DNA of 64,000 nucleotides, taken from NCBI GenBank assembly GCA_016795485.1, contig JAEUHM010000003.1, positions 124,001 to 188,000 of the forward strand, in the 5' to 3' direction. The DNA is from Verrucomicrobiaceae bacterium (lineage in GTDB: Bacteria > Verrucomicrobiota > Verrucomicrobiia > Verrucomicrobiales > Verrucomicrobiaceae). Shown here piece by piece: positions 60,496 to 64,000 of the stretch (the stretch's first letter is position 1; every line of letters starts with the position of its first letter). The position numbers were made by a program, and so were the translations under genes. Below the pieces are notes generated by a model. That model had not been told where the DNA came from. It saw nothing but the letters and a program-made list of their open reading frames with translations, and did no database searches.

Positions 60496-61086
60496 TTATC
60501 TAGTAGCCAAAAAGTAGATCAGGAAACCAATGGCCGCTATTTGCAGCAATGCGATGACCATGCCGATAATAAGTCTGATCCTTGTGCGCGGAATCAGGCT
60601 GCGGGGTGAGTTCCAGTGCCAGAACCCCAGGATGAGCGCTGCGGGAGCCGTTATGACCAGTGCGGGGTAGAAAAGAATCGGCAAAATGGCCAGTGTGAGG
60701 ATGATGTTGTCCCACAACAGCCTTTTTGATTGGAAGTCGACATTTTTGGCATCGGATCGCAGGTGTTCGAGGCATTTGAGGCAAACGGTTTTGCTTCCCC
60801 ATGCGGCCGCCCAAGCGTCTGAGACGAGCACGCCACAGTGACTACATTCTTTGGTGGCCTTCCGTTGCGGCGAGTAGAAACATGCAGATTCACCTTCTCC
60901 CGGAGGATCATCGGTGAGACTGGGCGGTTTGCCTGTTGCGGGGTTGAACAACGCGGGGAATGGCAGCACGTCGTTTACCTTGCCACACCGGGAGCAAGCG
61001 ACTTGTAGCAACTGCCCGTTGCCCTCAGCGACAGGGAGACCTGCTGCATTGCAGCTAGCGCAGTGAGCTGTGCGCAACGAACTCAT
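60496..61086 (-). CDS. Zinc-ribbon membrane protein
   Basis: The 196-residue product has a double zinc-ribbon region: HCASCNAAG ... VACSRCGKVND (8-38) and, after a linker with CFYSPQRKATKECSHCG, a second pair CLKCLEHLR near 102. From about 126 it has two or three spans (ILTLAILPILFYPALVITAP, MVIALLQIAAIGFLIYFL). It resembles B-box/ribbon membrane proteins of Verrucomicrobia with unknown roles. Position next to the other finger gene suggests they recognise the same partner, which is inference. Confidence 0.72.
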   Translation of the reverse strand: MSSLRTAHCASCNAAGLPVAEGNGQLLQVACSRCGKVNDVLPFPALFNPATGKPPSLTDDPPGEGESACFYSPQRKATKECSHCGVLVSDAWAAAWGSKTVCLKCLEHLRSDAKNVDFQSKRLLWDNIILTLAILPILFYPALVITAPAALILGFWHWNSPRSLIPRTRIRLIIGMVIALLQIAAIGFLIYFLATR

Positions 61087-61108
61087 CCTGTCGGAGCGTC
61101 TGTCTTGC

Positions 61109-61867
61109 CTATCGACTGACGATTACACGTGTAGAGGCAATGTGGTCGTGAAGGGCGCGCTTTTGTAGATCGAAGGCTGCGATGACATACCCGATCAAGC
61201 AGGTAAAGTTCGTCACAATATCCGCAAATGCTCTTCCAAAAGCTTTGCCCATGGTGATGGGTGAGTTGTCTGCGTTGACCACTTTGAGGCGGAGCGCCAT
61301 CTTGCCCACGGTTGCTCCATATTTGCCAACCATGATGCCATTGTAGAAAATCTGAAACCCAAAGCCTACCGCGCTCATTAGCCCGATTGCAGTGAAAAAC
61401 TTGGCCATCTGTTCTGGAGAAGGATCGCCCTCCATGGGTCCGATCGATTGAAGACTCGACATAAAGTCGATTCCCACAAGGCTGAGAATGAACATCGCCC
61501 CATAGAAGATAATGTTTTGCACGATTCCATCGATCAACTTGGCCACAACCCTGATCCAGAATCCCGCATACTCTTGGTTCGTGTTGCTGAGCACGCCTTC
61601 TCTCATTTGCTGGACGTAGACATCCTTGTTTTCAACGTTGAACTGAACGCCAGCCACTTCGGTCAAGTTGGATTCAGGGGTGGGCGGAGGCGTGGGGGCG
61701 CCTGATGATGAAGCTGGCATTGCGCTCGACATTGGCTGCCAGTCGGGAAGTCCTTCACGCCAGACGAGAGTATTGAGATTGATGGTGCCGACTTGCAGAA
61801 GTCGCTGGAGCTCTGCTTCGTTGACAGGGCCTTGTTGTTGTCCGTTGAGAGCGTAATACCAATTCAT
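61109..61867 (-). CDS. RDD family membrane protein with N-terminal GYF-2 domain
   Basis: The 252-residue product starts at ATG 61867 with a GYF_2 domain: WYYALNGQQQGPVNEAELQRLL ... TLVWREGLPDWQPMS (2-45), a common lead of bacterial membrane proteins. A Pro/Ser linker follows, then an RDD region from about 100 (YAGFWIRVVAKLIDGIVQNI, the Arg-Asp signature, then GKYGATVGKMALRLKVVNAD and spans). I cut the start here because the longer frame overlaps the upstream gene. It lies 22 bases upstream of the zinc-ribbon gene in the operon. Confidence 0.85.
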   Translation of the reverse strand: MNWYYALNGQQQGPVNEAELQRLLQVGTINLNTLVWREGLPDWQPMSSAMPASSSGAPTPPPTPESNLTEVAGVQFNVENKDVYVQQMREGVLSNTNQEYAGFWIRVVAKLIDGIVQNIIFYGAMFILSLVGIDFMSSLQSIGPMEGDPSPEQMAKFFTAIGLMSAVGFGFQIFYNGIMVGKYGATVGKMALRLKVVNADNSPITMGKAFGRAFADIVTNFTCLIGYVIAAFDLQKRALHDHIASTRVIVSR

Positions 61868-61932
61868 GTGATTGTGGGTGTGATTTGTTAGTCCAAGCTG
61901 ACTGAAGCTTGGCAAACTGCGAAGAAAAATCT

Positions 61933-62205
61933 TTAGTGATCTGTAGAATCTTGATGCTGGTCGATCCACTCCAAGGCTTTTGTGAAACTAGCGCTGGTCA
62001 AAAAATGCCTCAGGCGGGGATCAAGCTGCATCGACCATTTGTTTTTGAACTCATCAAGCTCCTCCGATACACGCTGAAGTTCCGCGAGGTGCGTTGATGG
62101 GTCTAGGTCTCGCAACGTATGATTAGAGATCGTGTCGAGCCGTTGCTGAAGGAGCATACGAAGTCTGCTGATGGGTAAAGTGATGTCTGATGGCGATGAA
62201 CTCAC
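61933..62205 (-). CDS. Small hypothetical protein upstream of the membrane operon
   Basis: I do not recognise this 90-residue protein. From GTG 62205 it reads VSSSPSDITLPISRLRMLLQ, then a charged coiled-coil segment HLAELQRVSEELDEFKNKWS near 45, and DPRLRHFLTSASFTKALEWI near 64. An ATG at 62157 and a longer GTG/ATG set up to 62274 are also possible; the extra Cys-rich lead in the longest frame looks noncoding. It precedes the RDD gene by 65 bases and is divergent from dnaA. Confidence 0.55.
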   Translation of the reverse strand: MSSSPSDITLPISRLRMLLQQRLDTISNHTLRDLDPSTHLAELQRVSEELDEFKNKWSMQLDPRLRHFLTSASFTKALEWIDQHQDSTDH

Positions 62206-62274
62206 GGTGGGATCAACGAAGCATGATATTCTTATGCGAGGAACATGAAAACCGCACAAAAATGTCGCCGACAA

Positions 62275-62476
62275 GAAATGTTTTTTTGAAAGAAGGTGAG
62301 TTACAAAAACAATTTCAAAAACTTGAGAAGATTCTCTTGTCCAGAGTCACAATTTCGTCATACACCAGAGTAGAGTTTTTTGAAAAACGAAAAGCCAATG
62401 TTTGGCACCGATGCAGGCTTTTCGTCGCTCAACCACTCTGCCGATTTTCTTCTGATCCTCCTCAACCAACATCTCA
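62275..62476. other. AT-rich dnaA leader, possible origin region
   Basis: These 202 bases are AT-rich, with tracts TTTTTTTG and AAAAACAATTTC, and separate dnaA from a divergent gene. I looked for TTATCCACA-type DnaA boxes and found no clear match; TCATACACC near 62357 is the closest, with two differences. Position next to dnaA makes it a candidate origin or dnaA promoter, but that is weak evidence. Confidence 0.3.
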
Positions 62477-63952
62477 ATGGCCGCTCCCTCAAACGATTCT
62501 AACTTCACACAAGACCCAGATAGCCAGCCTCAGCATACCTCCCTCACTCATGCTAACCTTGACTCGTTTCTCACCTCCCTCGTTCAGGCCCTAAAGGTCC
62601 GAGTTGGTAGAGAGTATGACCGTTGGTTTGCCAATATGAATGCCGAACATGATGCTCGCACGGGCGTCATTATCACCGTCCCGGCACCGATCTATCAACT
62701 CTGGATCGAAAAGAACTATATGAACGCACTCAATGAAGCCGTGAAAGAGGTTATCGGTTCTGTCCGACCCGTTGAGATCAGGACTGCGTCTGAACGTGAC
62801 TCTTCTGCGGACGAGAAGGAAATGGCGCTTGCATATCGACGTCAGGGTGGGGAGGCATCGAATCGGGAGGCAGCTTCCAAAGTGGTGGCTGAGTCAGTGC
62901 GTGCGCCATCCAGCCTTGCCGAGGCGGGGATCAATCCCAAGTTCACTTTTGAAAACTACATCACGGGTCCAGGAACCTCATATGCAGCTGCTGTTGCACG
63001 TGCCGTGGCCGAGAAGCCGGGGCGGGTTTACAATCCGTTATTTTTCTACGGAGCCTCAGGTCTTGGCAAGACGCATTTGCTCCAGGCCATCGGTCGGGAA
63101 GTGATGTTTCGGAAAAAGAAGGCAGTGGTTCGGTATGTCACGTCCGAGATGTTCACCAATGAGTTTGTCGAAGCCATTCGCCGCCAGTCGTTAGCTACTT
63201 TCCGACAGAAATACCGCAAGGTAGATGTCCTGCTCATTGATGATGTGCACTTCTTTGCAGAGAAGGACAGTACCCAAGAGGAGTTCTTCCACACGTTCAA
63301 CGATTTGTTCAACAACACCAAGCAGGTCGTGCTAGCCAGTGACCGCGCTCCCAAGGACATCAAGGGTCTTGAGGACCGTTTGGTCTCCCGCTTTGATTGG
63401 GGGCTAACCACTGAGATTCAGGTTCCGGACTATGAGACGCGTGTGGCTATCCTCCGTTGGAAAGCGTCTGATTCGGAGTTGAACCTTGAACCTTGGGTCT
63501 TGGAATACATTGCTCAGCGGGTCCGATCTGATGTGCGGCGGCTCGAGGGCGCGCTGATGCGTGTCGCGGCTCACATTTCGATTCACGACACTCAGGTTAC
63601 TGAGGACTTGCTTGATCAAATGCTCAAAGATGTGGCGGATCAAGACAGCAGTCACTCGGTTAACATTGACCGCATCCAGCGCATGGTGGCAGAGCGGTAC
63701 GATATCCGGATGTCCGAGCTATTGGGGCGGGGACGTCCCAAAATGATCGCCGAAGGTCGCCAAGTGGCTATGTATCTTACCCGTGAGATGACCAAAATCT
63801 CACTTGTAGAGGTGGGTAAAGCGTTTGGTGGGCGCGACCATGGCACCGTGATCCACGCCGTTAAGGTCGTTACCGGGCGCATGGAAGTGGAGGACGGCTT
63901 CAGGAATATGATTGCAGAGCTGAAGGCTCGCATTTCATCTCCAGCTCCTTAG
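62477..63952 (+). CDS. dnaA: Chromosomal replication initiator protein DnaA
   Basis: DnaA binds the origin and loads the replicative helicase. The 491 residues have domain I to about 90 (LWIEKNYMNALNEAVKEV near 76), a variable linker, then the AAA+ domain: PKFTFENYITGPGTSYAAA near 155, Walker A LFFYGASGLGKTHLLQAI near 187, Walker B VDVLLIDDVHFFAEKDSTQEE near 249, and the sensor/arginine segment LASDRAPKDIKGLEDRLVSRF near 287. The C-terminal domain has SELLGRGRPKMIAEGRQVAMYL and the DnaA-box reader GGRDHGTVIHAVKVV near 455. Domain I is slightly long at its start; the ATG at 62477 lacks a Shine-Dalgarno. Confidence 0.96.
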   Translation: MAAPSNDSNFTQDPDSQPQHTSLTHANLDSFLTSLVQALKVRVGREYDRWFANMNAEHDARTGVIITVPAPIYQLWIEKNYMNALNEAVKEVIGSVRPVEIRTASERDSSADEKEMALAYRRQGGEASNREAASKVVAESVRAPSSLAEAGINPKFTFENYITGPGTSYAAAVARAVAEKPGRVYNPLFFYGASGLGKTHLLQAIGREVMFRKKKAVVRYVTSEMFTNEFVEAIRRQSLATFRQKYRKVDVLLIDDVHFFAEKDSTQEEFFHTFNDLFNNTKQVVLASDRAPKDIKGLEDRLVSRFDWGLTTEIQVPDYETRVAILRWKASDSELNLEPWVLEYIAQRVRSDVRRLEGALMRVAAHISIHDTQVTEDLLDQMLKDVADQDSSHSVNIDRIQRMVAERYDIRMSELLGRGRPKMIAEGRQVAMYLTREMTKISLVEVGKAFGGRDHGTVIHAVKVVTGRMEVEDGFRNMIAELKARISSPAP

Positions 63953-63976
63953 GTGCTTGCGACCATGCTAGGCGTT

Positions 63977-63999
63977 CGGACCCACATATCTTGGGTTCG
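63977..63999 (+). terminator. Possible hairpin after dnaA, cut by window end
   Basis: CGGACCCA and TGGGTTCG pair over eight positions (one G-T) with a short CATATCT loop, 24 bases past the dnaA stop. Any T run would lie beyond base 64000. It may be a terminator or the start of another structure. Confidence 0.35.
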
Positions 64000-64000
64000 T

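Noticed and set aside
62275-62476. DnaA boxes in the dnaA leader
   Set aside because: No TTATCCACA-like match with fewer than two mismatches was found; only AT-richness and position support an origin.

Overview
The window reads as chromosomal DNA of a Verrucomicrobiota bacterium, probably close to Verrucomicrobiaceae. The basis is gene content: two DUF1501 proteins with Tat-like leaders, a planctomycete-type cytochrome c, a secreted sulfatase, an SHD1 plus FGE-fold protein, a MoxR/DUF4350/DUF4129 operon and a Gld-type exporter locus. No rRNA is present, so this rests on family distribution as I know it. Many starts lack an obvious Shine-Dalgarno.

Left part (1-13.2 kb). The 3' end of thrC converges on a minus-strand run murI, yqeY, ispD, tatA and an endonuclease/exonuclease/phosphatase-fold gene. 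Upstream of murI an 8,064-bp integrative element (4132-12241) sits in the 3' half of tRNA-Arg(TCT). It is bounded by perfect 46-bp direct repeats and carries a tyrosine integrase next to the intact tRNA, an unknown basic protein, an excisionase-like HTH protein, a small unknown, a Toprim primase-like protein, a RepA-like ATPase, a PIN toxin with a candidate antitoxin, and a serine recombinase with its own inverted-repeat site. No capsid, relaxase or conjugation gene is seen, so it resembles a phage satellite or a minimal integrative element. Candidate integrase arm sites (TTATCTG) lie near both ends.

Middle (13.2-30 kb). Housekeeping and envelope genes come first: PGRP-fold protein, GT28 and GT2 glycosyltransferases, HD-domain membrane protein with YbeY, ParC/GyrA-like subunit, YhcH protein, sulfatase and DUF1501. 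From 23.8 to 28.8 kb the DNA is repeat-rich and accessory: dispersed 69-bp repeats flank a fibronectin-III protein, two orphan genes are each followed by a 95%-identical 84-bp repeat that folds like an integron attC site, and about 23 units of a degenerate 21-bp GC-palindromic repeat follow.

Right part (28.8-64 kb). This is dense chromosomal coding: FGE-fold protein, SWIM/SNF2 helicase, Kup and TilS, a Tyr/Gln-rich lipoprotein, fused KorA, lipoprotein hydrolase, rhomboid-like protein, TatD, AddB-like nuclease, BFN protein, gamma-carbonic anhydrase, HU, a GldF/GldG/DUF4340 operon lacking its ATPase, a second compositionally distinct Kup, cytochrome c plus DUF1501, then a minus-strand operon of membrane proteins ending in MoxR. 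DnaA closes the window with an AT-rich leader that may lie near the origin.

The parts most worth following up are the tRNA-Arg island, the attC-like cassette pair and the 21-bp repeat array.
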